Origin: Plantago ovata
Taxonomy: Eukaryota; Streptophyta; Magnoliopsida; Lamiales; Plantaginaceae
DNA: 64,000 nt
Assembly (NCBI GenBank): GCA_028274465.1
Contig: CM051457.1
Location: forward strand, 12,303,908-12,367,907
Direction: 5' to 3'
The notes under the pieces are model-generated. The model searched no databases. It was not told the origin of the DNA and was given only the letters and a program-made list of their open reading frames with translations. The position numbers and the translations under genes are program-made. Shown here piece by piece: positions 47,101 through 59,329 of the stretch (positions are counted from its first letter, which is position 1; each line of letters starts with the position of its first letter).

Positions 47101-48418
47101 TGCTTCCTTCCCTTTTCTTACTTCGATTTCTGAATATGTATGAGATTTGCTGATAGTAAACGACACATCTTTCATCTCCTTAGAAAGTGCTTTAGCGGCC
47201 TCTTGTATGTACTCTTGGTTCCCGAATGCTGATGGTGACATCATGCTAAAATTCTCACCTATGCTTCGTATTACATTTTCGAGTTGTTGCACAATGTTCC
47301 CTATTTCATAAGGTTGTACTTTATGTGCAATTCTCTCTACTTCTGCAATGAAGCTCTTTGTAGAGTCAACCTTTGTAGACAGCAATTGCAAACTTTCAAT
47401 TGTATCGGTGGCAGTATTCCAGTTGATACGTAGCTCCATTATGACCATTGAAGCCCGATACAAATAGCAGCTGATTTCAGTGAAAGCCTCTCTCTCTAGT
47501 TGTAAGCATAACACTGACTTTATAATTTCTGAAATTGCTGACAGTAATGACTCCGCCAGGCCTCCAATTGGATTTCTTTCTTCCCTGACCTGAGGAATTT
47601 GGGTCTACATCCATCAAACAGCCATGTAAGTTCATAATATTTTGCAGCTAAAACTGGAGATTCCATTTATTTCATATAATAGATAACAAATGAAGATTAT
47701 GAACTATTTAAAGTGTTGTTACTTGTGAGTCTTTGAGTTGTCTACAGTGAGAAATATGAATATATGGAATCAAAGATGGATGTTTCCGGGTCAGTTTTGG
47801 CCTAATGCCTTATCCAGGTTACCCTGCCAGACAAACTCAAGAATACAGGTTCACTAGCTGCAGACAGTTTCTTCAGAACACTTTATGAAATCATATGATT
47901 ATTTGTGTGTGCATTGCCTGAGTATTCGCTTATGAAATCATCGAAACAACAAGTTAAACAGAGAATGTTTCTATTATGAGCAAGCATCTATTTGTTACGA
48001 TGCTGGATAATCTAAATCATTGACGGATGCATCATTTTCTAATGAACAAGCATGTCAGGTAACATGCATCATCTCTAAGCAAGCATCTACTCAAATAAGG
48101 TTAGATGAAAGTCGACGAAAAAAAGGAGACGGATAAAAGTGATGCTTGGCACTTTAGTTTGAGTTTAACTGATTAAGATAAACGTGGTAAGTTGGAGAAA
48201 ATATAGGAAATTCAGTTAATTAAATTAACAAAATTAGCAGAATCACCAAATTGAAATAAAGTTTTCACCAATTTGTAGTAAAGATTTTAGGTCACATCAA
48301 TTTGATATAAACTATCAAAACTATTGCAATTTTTCCTTTACAAAACTCATGTCACAGATAACAAAAGAGATGAGAACATGCTGTGTACCTTGGACCAGTC
48401 GGAGCTGCTAGTCGACAT
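44107..48418 (-). CDS. U-box E3 ubiquitin ligase with ARM repeats (PUB43-like)
   Basis: Four exons: 48418-48389 (MSTSSSDWSK), 47589-46450, 46302-45996 and 45710-44107, giving 1026 residues. The short first exon is my inference: the second exon has no in-frame ATG upstream of its core, and this exon supplies one with correct phase. Residues about 20-190 form a helical N-terminal domain (GGLAESLLSAISEIIKSVL). The U-box is at about 235-307 (LYDTFFCPLTKRIMDDPVTI..GVTYERKAITEFF). The rest is armadillo-like helical repeats, with the internal CPIHGGVCSSQETFCLLDADA typical of the PUB42/43/44 group. Such ligases transfer ubiquitin to substrates bound by the ARM region; PUB44/SAUL1 acts in senescence and immunity. 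One loop, VFFFKKCISINLSKDKKKT, is unusually basic. Confidence 0.9.
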
Positions 48419-48429
48419 CCTTGGCAGAA

Positions 48430-50100
48430 TGAGAACAACAAAAGCTCAAGGTTTAGAATCTGGAGACTGCTTAATCCATGAATCTGTTTCAAGAAAACAT
48501 ATACTGCAAAATATTGTTGACCATTGAAGTTTGAACCAGTCTCCTTGGGTCTTTGGTAAGTTTCCCTTTCCCACCATATTGAGAGTGGCATATTTTTAGA
48601 AAACTCCAGCTTGTTTGCTTATGGTCACGATCATTACTTCATTGAGGTTGATATTTTATATCAGGAGATGAACTCAGTCTCAGCCCCTATATAAGTTGTT
48701 GTTGACTTATTTATTCATTAATCACTAAAATGGTTACCTTGCTTGTTAGAATAAATTTCCCTTTTTAACTAATGAAGTTTCTCTTTGTTTATGCTTTTAA
48801 TTCTTTTGCTTGTTTGGTTGAAATTTGGAACAGGCCAATAGATGCAGGCCATTGTGATTGAGACCAAGTTTTGATTTTTCTTAATGTAAGATATAAAAGT
48901 GTGATCATACTATTTGTAACTCACCCATCTAAGGTTACTGGAACTATTGGATATATACGTCTTACCAAGAGAGCTGCGGTTCCCTGTCAGGATTATTTTA
49001 GTGCTAATCATAGGACTTTGTACATTGAAGTGGTTGATGATCCACTTATCATGTTCTCATCTTTTACTGTCTACTGAGTTTTAATATGGCCAGAAATTTC
49101 AATTGTTTGACTGACAGACTTAATCTCAATTGACTAAGAATGTGATCAAATACGCTTATAAGAACATGAACATAAAAAAAAAAAAGAAAAAAAGAACTAT
49201 AAACAGAGGACACTGGAATCAGTCTACAACACACCAATAACCATAACCCCCACATTTCTTGGAATCTTTCATACTATTTCGAAACCAGTATTGCACAAAG
49301 CAATGTGCAGTGAGGAATGCTTCAAAACGAGTTCAAAGGTAGAAATGACAAGAGTCTTTCTACATGCACCAATAAAACCGTACCCCAAAAATGTAAAAAA
49401 GATAGAAGAGGAATGACCTTATCAAAAACTAACCTGCTATATATTATGCATTCTTGCATCCATCATCTAATTAAGAAATGCAGCAGGAACTCGATCCAAG
49501 CTGGCAATCATGCCCGTACATATTTACAGTGGAAATAGAAATTAAAGTAAGAACTGCTATCTAAATCGTTACATTCCAGTGTAGAAATACTACAAGCACT
49601 CAGAAATGTACAATAAACGACAGACGGGAAATATGCAGCAATATGTGGACACAAGCAGCAACGCAATTTAGCAGTAGCAGTTCCACAGTTACCAATTTCA
49701 TCAGGCATTAATCCACTAAGACTGTTTCGCAGAAAGATCAAGAAATGTAAGAAAGCCCATTCCTTTCTGCGTTTTCCCATTTGTTCTATTCCATTGCCAA
49801 ACCTCTATATAATCCATGATGAATGATGTACCACTACCAACTTCACGTGGAATAGGCACCAATATAGCATTGTAATTATTTTCTAAAAATATGCTCAGCA
49901 GCACCCAAAACTTCACAACTCATAAGCATAACCAGCATTAGCACTTCTGTCAAAGCCAAATATATACAGTGTATGTGTGCTTGATTTTAAGGAGGCATCA
50001 GGTGCAGTATATAGTATACTAGATTGATGCACCGCGCTAAGAAGTAAATTGGGCCACGGAAACGTTTTTCCTCGGACCATTTAAATACTAAAAATGTAAA
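48430..50100. other. Intergenic, no firm gene
   Basis: Two overlapping minus-strand frames between about 49508 and 49919 look mildly protein-like (VGSGTSFIMDYIEVWQWN) but have no family match or splice logic. No repeat recognised. Confidence 0.35.
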
Positions 50101-50106
50101 TAACAA

Positions 50107-50604
50107 TAATAAGCACTTGTATATGTGTAGTATCCATTCTTATTAAAATGCCAAACATGGATGTCTTGACTATCCATCGAACCTATTGTTATCCATTCTT
50201 CCCAAAACAAATTAAGGAGTAACATTTCAGCATCTAGTTTCAAGATCAATGAGGTCGGAAACAGTAGCATTTTCCAATTTATAGAAAAATATCTGGAATG
50301 AAAGGTCAAAGACTAGTTAGAAGTCTGAGATAAAGATTCATCAGCATTCTCAACTCAGATTTTCTTAAGATGGTAAACTTGAGAAGAAGTGCTCTAAAAC
50401 ACATTGATTGAAAAAACTAATCTCGCAAAAATAAGATAGTACTAACTACTAACAACTAAACAATATGCAGGACATTTAGTGGATTCGTCAACTAAAACAA
50501 TAAGACATGTACATGGTAGACGAATACATCCACGTATATCCCATTGAATATTTCATGCTCCGACCTTAACGTATGCATCAAATCAGCGTCAATATCATTT
50601 GGAG
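50107..50604. repeat. Direct duplication, copy 1
   Basis: About 500 bp nearly colinear with 51935-52422, offset 1828 bases. Shared blocks include TATCCATTCTTATTAAAAT, TTTCAAGATCAATGAGGTC and GGACATTTAGTGGATTCGTC. I estimate about 85-90% identity with small indels. Confidence 0.92.
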
Positions 50605-50792
50605 TTTACTAAAACAAGAAAAATTATATGTAATATTTTTAGATGATTTAAGATTAGCCATCTCAATTCATAGATATCCCATTGTGTATATAATAAGAGT
50701 CCCTAGATAAATTTTAAATCATAAAGTCCTGAAATTATGAATACAAATTCCAAAAAGATAACTAAACTTGTTATGTTGATATGCAATTTTTA

Positions 50793-51083
50793 GACTTTAT
50801 GATTTGGGGCTTAAATGGGACTACAAATATAAAAGCCCCAAAAGAAGTCTCTTCCAAATTGAAGACTCCACTGATTTGGGACTTCTTTGTGAGCCCATGT
50901 ACTATATTGCTACTCCATTAACCAACCATATAAAAATAATAAATCATAAAATATTAATATTGGGGCTTCTTTGAGGGCTACTATTTAGTAGCTTCAAAAA
51001 AGCCCCCATTGGAGGTGTTTTTAGCCTTATTTGGGATTTAAAGTATAAATTAAGCCACAAAGAAGCCTCCGTGAGGATTGATC
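50793..51083. mobile_element. PIF/Harbinger (Tourist-like) MITE, copy 1
   Basis: The flanking TTA occurs at 50790-50792 and 51084-51086. The left end is GACTTTATGATTTGGGGCTT and the right end reads inward GATCAATCCTCACGGAGGCTT. Inside, GGGCTTAAATGGG and GGCTACTATTTAGTAGC resemble the copy at 61747. 291 bp, non-coding. The 3-bp TTA/TAA target duplication is the PIF/Harbinger signature. Confidence 0.75.
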
Positions 51084-51178
51084 TTAGTGCACATCAATAA
51101 ATTTCAACCCTATCAAAATCTCGAATATAAATTTGAAACCCAATCAAAATTTTAGCATTACCAAAATATCTATAAATT

Positions 51179-51451
51179 TTACGCATTTATATTGATTTCA
51201 CCGTTACATATAAGATTATGGACAACACGTACTACAGTTTCCATGTGACACAATTGTAGGAGAAATAGGGGAAGGAAAAAAATAATAACTGAACACTGTA
51301 GCATAGTAAAACAGAAGTAAAAGTGATCAAACAAGAAAGCTGAAGATACTACCACAAATGTTTTATAAATGATATCACTGCGAAGGGCAACCGGGTTCCG
51401 ACAGTTTCTGCGGCCGTAAACCGGATTGCTATTTCGCTTGGCTTTCACCAT
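51179..51451 (-). CDS. Unidentified ORF or first exon
   Basis: From an ATG at 51451: MVKAKRNSNPVYGRRNCRNP then VALRSDIIYKTFVVV, becoming hydrophobic and less protein-like after about 35 residues. A possible donor GTGGTAGTAT follows TTTGTG near 51354, so the real unit may be a short first exon. Not recognised. It sits between the two copies of the 0.5-kb duplication. Confidence 0.3.
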   Translation of the reverse strand: MVKAKRNSNPVYGRRNCRNPVALRSDIIYKTFVVVSSAFLFDHFYFCFTMLQCSVIIFFLPLFLLQLCHMETVVRVVHNLICNGEININA

Positions 51452-51934
51452 TTTCCTGCAGATCAATTAAAAAATAATTCACTGATCATCTATTATATAT
51501 ATTGTAAATTAATCAAATATAAAGATTGTATTGATTTACTTACAGAGAGACCCGAGTCACCCGATGCTATATAGATAGTACTCCTGGAAATGTTAGCAGA
51601 TATTTTCTGGCCAAGACCAAGACTTTATGGTACATAACATGATTTATGAGACTTTTACTGTCTCGTACTTTAGCTTAGCAAAACTTGCGAGCAAGTCCGA
51701 TAATAACAGAAAAATTCACGTCTCATTAGTATAAATTAAGCGTGTGTCCAATACTTATAAGAGTTATCATGATTAAGAAAATCATAACTTTTGCAAGAAT
51801 TTCACAAACTTGGCAGTACTGTAGACCAGGTTGTACGGACAGTTTTATTTTGTCAAAAAATCAAATTGTCCCGCCTTAGATTTTTTAAGAGAGATCGGTT
51901 ATATTCATACAATTTTCTAGAACACCAGTAATAT

Positions 51935-52422
51935 TAATAAGCACTTGTAACAGTATAATATCCATTCTTATTAAAATACCAAACATGTATGTCTTGACTA
52001 TCCATGGAACCTATTGGTATCCATTCTTCCCAAAACAAAGGAGTAACATTTCATCATCTAGTTTCAAGATCAATGAGGTCAGAAACAGTAGCATTTTCCA
52101 AGTTATAGAGATATATCTGGAATGAGAGGTCGAAAACTAGTTGTTAAAAGTTTGCGATAAAGATTCATCAGCATTTCGGATTTTCTTAATTTGGAAAACT
52201 TGAGAAGATGTGCCCTAAAACAGATTGAATGTGCAACTAATCTTGCGAAAACAAGAAACTCGTAGTATTAATGACTAAATACATGCTGGACATTTAGTGG
52301 ATTCGTCAACTAAAACAATAAAACATGTACATGGTAGACGATTACATTCACATATATCGCGTTGAATTTTTCATGCCCCGGCCTTAAAGTATGCATCAAA
52401 TCAGGGGTCAATATCATTGGAG
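51935..52422. repeat. Direct duplication, copy 2
   Basis: Partner of 50107-50604, same orientation. Lacks a few short segments of copy 1, such as the TTAA before GGAGTAACATTTCA. Confidence 0.92.
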
Positions 52423-52429
52423 TCATGGG

Positions 52430-53294
52430 GCTACAAATTTGATAACTTTCAAATATAAGATTCATCATAAATATAAGCTACATCATCAAAAGAACTTGGG
52501 TATATGAAAAGTGAAAACAGGTTCTGGACTTGAATATTACCAAATCAAAATACTCAGAACAATAAAACCAGATCTCCATGTGATTCAATAACCATACAAA
52601 CCAAGTTCAGAGCAATGAACGCACCGAAATGGAAAATATTGTCATGTAAAACAAATCTGACATGGATGCCCACATCAGGTGAACTATAAACGAAGTTCAG
52701 AATAAGAATATTGTGGCCAATCAACATTTGAGTACCATATGAAAACAAAAACGAACAAGTCTATGAAATAATATAGAGATAAATGTTTGCATTTCATTAA
52801 ACTTCATCTGAACAACACCTAGAGGTCAAGCAGAAGAACGATGGCAATGTGAGCTTCACTCCAGGACTTAAAAGCACATTCACAGTCCTATCAACACCAT
52901 ATTTCTGAACCTGCCAAAAACAATTCAATTTGTTAAGCTAAGTTGCTGTAGAGATCGACAAGGAAAGTATGATCCCCATATTGAGGAATGCAAAAACAAT
53001 GCACTATGGTTAAGTCGAAATTTCTCATGTGCTACATGATATAGAAATGCATGATTACCATCCCCACATGTCATTGCCTAACTATATCATATTAACTGCA
53101 AATAATTCTTTGGTTTCTATAACATAACTCTGAGGAAACAGATCATTGTTTTGAACTAAATGTATCCATGAATGATCCTACATATACGTGGATCCGTAGG
53201 GATGGGACTATATTACTTTACATAGAGAGTTATGGTAATAAGTACAAAACTTCCATAATAATTTACATTATCTCACTAGATAATATGATATATA
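52430..53294. other. Intergenic, weak exon-like piece only
   Basis: A minus-strand frame after the acceptor-like TTTTTGGCAG at 52911 reads VQKYGVDRTVNVLLSPGVKL, but no upstream partner exon was found. Otherwise AT-rich. Confidence 0.3.
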
Positions 53295-53302
53295 CCAGAA
53301 TT

Positions 53303-53465
53303 CAGGGGCGGAGCTACCCACAGCCCTGTGGGTTCAGCTGCACCCCAACATTTTTCATTTTTTCATTATATCTAATATAAATTTTATTTTGCCCTCACAA
53401 AATTAAATTTTTTGCACCCACATAAATTTATAAAATCTATTTTGAATCCCTTAAATTGATTGGAG

Positions 53466-53506
<41 letters not shown>

Positions 53507-53816
53507 CAGATTCATTAATATTATTGAAAAACTCGTCCATCTTGCTAGCTATTTGTATGATAAAGCTAATTGTTTAGTGTGAAATTTTAAAATCAATGTA
53601 TATTAAGGAAAATATTTGATTACGAGAGTTCTTGGTGAAACTATTAAGTATTAATTCCAAACTACAACCCTTTTTTTTAACATTTGTATTATTTTTGTTA
53701 ACATTTGTATTAATTGTTTTATTAATAATTAGTTATTATTTTTTTATTTTTAATAATAATTAATATATCATACATTTATTTGCACCCACTGCGGAAAAGC
53801 TCTAGATCCGCCCCTG
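53303..53816. mobile_element. hAT MITE with perfect 8-bp TSD
   Basis: CCAGAATT flanks it exactly at 53295-53302 and 53817-53824. The termini are CAGGGGCGGAGCTA and, inward from the right, CAGGGGCGGATCTA, 13 of 14 matching. The element is 514 bp, AT-rich, non-coding. It holds TTTGCACCCAC-type internal repeats and an (AC)n microsatellite at about 53469-53505. CAGGGGCGGA ends belong to a widespread plant hAT group. Confidence 0.93.
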
Positions 53817-53824
53817 CCAGAATT

Positions 53825-55560
53825 GGATTAAAAAATTACGTATACCTGGAACATAACTAAATTGTAGGAGAAAAACAGTTCTAAGAATTTAAAAATTACT
53901 AAGAGAATAGTGTATCAACTAATGAATGAATCAATGATAGAATACGGTTACAGTTATACCACATTCAGATATTGCAAAACTAATAAATCATGCAATTATG
54001 TTAAACATGAAATGGAAAAGAATTAGAAGCGGAACTTACAGTCAAATGTGAATTTCTAAAGCGAAATTATAATATCACAGTTAATTCAAAAATGATCAAG
54101 GCTGATACATAATGTCAATTTAAGCTTTTATTTATTCACCAATAAATACAAAACTAATTAGAACCGCGAAAGGAAAAATATCAGCAGCATGCTTAAACTA
54201 TGTCAAATTGAATAAATTGCACATAATATGGTTACAACCAAATCATATCATGCCACATACACTGTTCTTGCAACTACCGAAAAATTCATTCCTAATTTCT
54301 TTCCAATCAATTACCAAGCAATTGCAACTTCATTAACTCATTTCTATAAGTTTCAAGATCACATATATAGTAAAAAAAAAAAAATCCACTTTATGATACA
54401 AAGAGTTGGTCAAACATGAATGTTGTTGTGTTTCACGTATGAAAGAAAAAAACTAGTTCATGGCAGGCTCTACCTAAAAATGTATACCTAATGCAGTAAC
54501 ACATAATCATGCAAACTTATGTTATCCTTTTATTGAGAAGAATCTTATGTTATCTTGAGAACTCTACATATGTTAGTCAATAAATGAGACTCGACTACAA
54601 CATAGAATTCCCGCCAATGAACTGAAATTCCTGATCAAGGAACTATACTATGACAGGAAACCTAATTTTAGTCATATTACAAACTCCATATCAAATATTT
54701 TATGAAATGGCCATTTATATTCTCTCAGAAAGAATATTTTCAGGTTCCATTCTATACTATATGTATAGTGAAATGCAATGAATTGACTCAAATTTCGAAG
54801 CATGTGAAAACTGACAACAACAATTGCTCTATAATTAAGAAGCTCTCGTATCCGATGCAGCATGTTAATTTAATGATTCTCTAATAGATAAAGATGATTA
54901 TATTCTATGCAGACTAGAGGAATAAACAGTATCACCAAAATGAGTAACCAGTATAACACAAAAGGATCATGCACACACTCACAATTTTCCACTATACTAA
55001 AGTTTCGCATGTCTAAAGCATAGTACCCTTACCCTGTCATCAATATTATTGAAATAACCCAAATACTCTCCAAACTCACAATAATAACACGGACTTCTCT
55101 TACTGCCACACTATGTTAAGTTTTTAGCCAAACAAGACCAAATTCAGTTTAGAGTTGACAAGTTATTCAAAGAGTTGGTTTGATGTAACACAAGGACAAA
55201 GGAAAAACCAAACATGATAAGTCTTATCTAATGAGAAAATAAGTAAACATCAAAAATCAAATAAGATAGACTACTTGATACAAGCACAGACACAAATTAT
55301 GAGCAATCACTGAAATAATAAAACATACAGTATTATAATTTTACACATACAAGTACAATACTAGAACAAACAACAAGAAGTGATCATGGAGCACATTGTA
55401 TTTACTTAGGAGGCATGGACAATAACCAACACGATTGGATATGAGGGACGTCTGTGTAAAAGAGACAAGATTAGAAAACACAAACTGTCACAACGTAGAA
55501 CAAAAAGAGAGAAAGTTGTTAAATCATCAGGTTTACCTCTTTTTGGTGAACAGGAGGCCA
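53825..55560. other. Intergenic and 3' flank of the F-box gene
   Basis: 1.7 kb of AT-rich sequence with no defensible exon. Confidence 0.4.
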
Positions 55561-55565
55561 CACAC

Positions 55566-56746
55566 TTAATCTTCATCTGAATCGTCACTGCTCTCAACAT
55601 GTTCAAAATCTTTCAGCGACAAAAAGCTTGGATCAAAGCCCACCCATACAGTGGTAAATGGTTTCCATTCAAATGTTTCAAATGTTGTAACTGTAACAGG
55701 GATTTTGTTACAGTCAGTGGATACGAGAGACGAACCATATTTAACAATTATATCTCCTTCCCTTGACAAGGACATTGGGATTACCATTGACGGGGAGCAG
55801 AATCCAAAAATTTAGTCCAAGAACTTCCAACGCCATGCTCTCTCAAGGTCCACAGAAATGTATGAGTATGATGGGATCCAACTATTATAGATTCAACAAG
55901 GCATAGATTATTTCCTAATACTGCCAAATCTGTATTGGACATATCTAGCTTGACGCCAGGTGGTTTAGTAATCTTTCCGAGTGTTTCCTTCCCGATGTCA
56001 AAAGTATGAATAGATAAGGCATTTGTAAAACCCTTGCCAATCCAATGGAAAAACTCATTAACAAAATGAATCTTGCCTGTATGTGCACCTGGCATCATGG
56101 GGAGATGTGTCGACTTCCTCCAACATCTGTCAATCCCAACCCTACAAGATCCAGAAGATAACTGCATTCGGTCACCCCTTGATTTAACATGAGCCCTGAT
56201 AACCTTGAAACAATTTCTAAGTGAACTGAAACCAAACATGATATTGTTATAAAGTTGTCGCTCATATGCAGGAAGTGCTTTGCACTCTCCAGTCATTAGG
56301 TTGCTGATGTAAATTGTTGTAAGAAGAGTGCTTTCTAGTTTTACACATAGAAAGCCCCTACAAGAGCCCACAACTGTCAAGGATGGAGAATCCCGAATCC
56401 GGCCAGGTATCTTTAGCATCATAGGAGTCTGGAAACAGTTTCCATTTGTTGATGTTTCAACTAACGAAAACTGATGACCTGAATAAAGATGTGGCTCACG
56501 GTTATTGAGAACAAACCGTGTAAATTGTGAGTTTGATGCATAAAAATTGGCAAACTCAGGAGATTTTATTGCTTCATACCATGTCTTGCAAACACGCTTG
56601 CAAGCCATGATGGAAACAATTGGTAACCGGAATAAGACCTCAACCAAAATGGCAAGCGGAAGAGATATGACATTGGATTGATCACCTGTGCAATGTTTGG
56701 ATCTTTTTTGCATTCCAGATCGCGTACCTCTGCTTCTGTTCTTCAT
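55566..56746 (-). pseudogene. F-box protein gene (F-box-associated domain) with one frame break
   Basis: From ATG 56746, MKNRSRGTRSGMQKRSK leads into an F-box (VISLPLAILVEVLFRLPIVS..ACKRVCKTWYEAIKSPEF). An F-box-associated region follows (VGSCRGFLCVKLESTLL, IYISNLMTGECKALPAYE, GKIHFVNEFFHWIG, LAVLGNNLCLVES). That frame ends at 55781. A second frame continues the domain (MVIPMSLSREGDIIVKYGSS..VWVGFDPSFLSLKDFEHVES) to a natural acidic end SSDDSDED at 55566. The switch lies in the AAAAATTTAG homopolymer context at about 55806-55814, where one base seems lost. It is either a young pseudogene, a gene with a shortened 321-residue product, or an assembly error. F-box proteins give substrate choice to SCF ubiquitin ligases. 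Confidence 0.8.
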
Positions 56747-56764
56747 ATCAGTGATTGAGTGAAG

Positions 56765-57035
56765 AACAAGGTGAAGAAGAAACAGATTAGGAGAAGAGAA
56801 AGAGACTAACAAAAGATTCAGGCTGGTGAGAAAACAACAAAACTCAAAAAAAGAAAACAAGCAAAACTCTGGTATCGGAGGTTGTGTCAAGAATCAGAAA
56901 TGGAGGTTATTATGTTTGACAGAAAACAAGGTGAAGAAGAAACAGATCTGGAGAAGAGAAAAAACTGACGAAGATTCACAGTGGTGAGAAACTAGCAAAA
57001 CCCAAAAAATTAAAACAAGCAAAACTCTAGTCCAG
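56765..57035. repeat. Duplicated leader block upstream of the F-box ORF
   Basis: AACAAGGTGAAGAAGAAACA begins at 56765 and again at 56925. The following 110 bases are similar (GAGAAGAGAAA, GTGGTGAGAAA, AAACAAGCAAAACTCT). Period 160 bp. It probably duplicates the 5' leader or first transcribed part of the gene. Confidence 0.85.
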
Positions 57036-57039
57036 ATTG

Positions 57040-59095
57040 TTGAAAAGGTTTTTCCTTTTCTATAAGAGAAAGAAGGAAAGAAAAAGTTATTACAAAATCT
57101 TCAATTTTTTTTCTTTTTTCCTATATGAAAGGTAAGCAAAGAAGAATTATTAGCACTTAACACAAGAAGTGTTAATTAGAAATGGAAATACAGGAATATG
57201 TACTACCAGGGTCAAACAAAAAAAGAAAATTGACTAGTACTATCAGGAGGAAGGAAACGTAAAAATACAAAGCTGAAGGGATTAACAGTAGCCCCATTAA
57301 ACCAGAACGGTAGCAATCAAAGAAATTCATCAAAATTCCAGTCCAGGCTAGCTAGAAGCATATATTATGCTATTATTTCTTTCATTCCAAAATATAACAA
57401 CCCGGCGTCATAGATTATTGATGGTTAACACCTTGCCCAAAGTCGCCGTCCAAAGAAAAAATGCCACTCAAGGTGGCAATTTACTTACAACTAGATTAAT
57501 GGGAAATCTGTTTAACACTAACGGGAAACCTGTAAGAGTTTACCAAGAAATCATCACAAAGTTATCACATCAAAACTTTCCATCTAGAATCATCTCCATT
57601 ACCAACTTTAGTCTATCCTACTCTGTGTGTCACTAATACAAACTCACAACTAGATTTTTCCTATAAAAAGAAAGAAAAAAAAATACATACGAACTTACGC
57701 CTTCAAATATGAAATATAAATCAGCGGCATAAAATATTTATAAATCAGCGGCATAAAATATTGCGTGTTGAAACAAATTATTAGAGCATCTAAGCCATCA
57801 AATATGATTTTTATCATAAAAGGGTATTTTCAATGAGTTATTTTCATCACAAAAATATTTTATTCCGGGGTGACATTTTTATTCTCAACACAATGTGAAA
57901 ACAAAAAAGGATTCAGAATCAATACCACTGGAAGAAGACATTAAGAGAACCGCTCGAGCTATCCAAAGAGCTCGTGCTACTACTCGCATTTCTATTTCCT
58001 CTTGATCTTGGTGACTTGGTCCATCTCAATTTTCTGGCCAACATCACCTCCACCTACAGCATCTTTATCATTCTCAATATCCACTGGTGGTAAATTCGTT
58101 GATGGAATTATCATCATCATTCTCCTTGCATCTCTTTACGGAGTCAACAGTCAACATTCTCATCACTCATTTAACCATGAATTGGCTTTACCACATACAT
58201 GAGTAATTTGCTTATGTAACAATCTAAATACTAAAGGTAAATGCAAATCTTGAAATTTATGCACTAGTAAAGGGCAATACCATGTGATCAGCATCGACAA
58301 TAGGCATGAAGGAGTAGCAACTCTAGCAGAGGTTTGATTAGTGTTCACCATCACACCCTGCCACTTGTCTTGCCAAAAACTTTCCAGCTCTCAACGAACC
58401 GATCAAGCTACCGATAGAAAACTGAAAGTGCCAATAATGTCCAAGATAGAACATGATCAATGAACAAGTCATTGTAGGATAGTAGGTTACAACATTATTA
58501 AAACTAACATGATATGAACATTGTAGCCTATATGAAAGCATTCACATAGTATTACGCAAGCATACACACGTGATCTTTGTTGGAAAATATGACAAAATGG
58601 TTATCTAATAAATACATAAACTCACTATTCACCTTATGCAGCCTATAAACAGCAGAATATAAGATATTCAAGCTATCAAAATCATCCTCGTTTCCTTACA
58701 CAGAATTATATTATCTAGGTCAGATTAGAATTCCTTTAACATTTGCCCCAAAAAAACACTTGAGCATTTTTCCATTTATTCCCCCAATCTCAAAATAGTT
58801 CGAAATTCTGGAACTCATGGCGCGAACAAAACACTAAAATTGGAATCAATTAAAAGCTTGTGAGGACCTCAAAGTTGATAAGCAAAAGCAGCATTACCTT
58901 GTACAAAATCCACCTCAACATTACATAAATTCATCACAGCCGTAGCACCAGCAAAATAATCAACATTTCACCTCAAATTAAACATACAATAGATAGAATT
59001 AAGAGTCTTTCTCTCAGGATAATAGTAATAAAATAATAAACAGAAAGTGATGGGCATCTACCGATTGATCTACGTGTATGAATACAACTCTGGTC
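57040..59095. other. Intergenic, fragments only
   Basis: Contains an exact 24-bp tandem pair ATAAATCAGCGGCATAAAAT at about 57717-57764. A short plus-strand frame (EEDIKRTARAIQRARATTR, about 57930-57997) looks coding but stands alone. No gene model supported. Confidence 0.4.
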
Positions 59096-59099
59096 AGCA

Positions 59100-59205
59100 A
59101 CAAAAGTTCAACCTTCCTGCCTACGGATTTTGCTGGGAGTCTCGAGAAGTATTCGATCAAGATTTCGCCGAGTAAAGGTCTTGATCGACATACTCCGATG
59201 AAATT
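59100..59205 (-). pseudogene. F-box motif fragment
   Basis: On the minus strand, from ATG 59205 (+ bases 59203-59205 would be the start region of a frame MNFIGVCRSRP), the segment LLGEILIEYFSRLPAKSVGR resembles the core F-box LxxEILxRLPAKSVxR. The frame ends within about 45 residues after it and shows no F-box-associated domain. It looks like an isolated relic, possibly related to the F-box gene 2.4 kb away, though the motif sequences differ. Confidence 0.35.
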
Positions 59206-59329
59206 CAAAAGTCAAAACCCTCTTGCTCCAGGCCTTTTGTTTTGTGACCAAAATAGTACTGTACATCAAATTTTTGTTTACCCCCAAATACATTTGGCCC
59301 TTTTAAATGTATCAGTATGAATTAATGGG

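Noticed and set aside
52798-52910. Possible terminal exon (VQKYGVDRTVNVLL)
   Set aside because: Good acceptor but no partner exon and no clear stop where first expected; kept only as a note.
57917-57997. Short plus-strand frame IPLEEDIKRTARAIQRARAT
   Set aside because: Looks protein-like but is isolated, too short, and without a convincing acceptor or known family.
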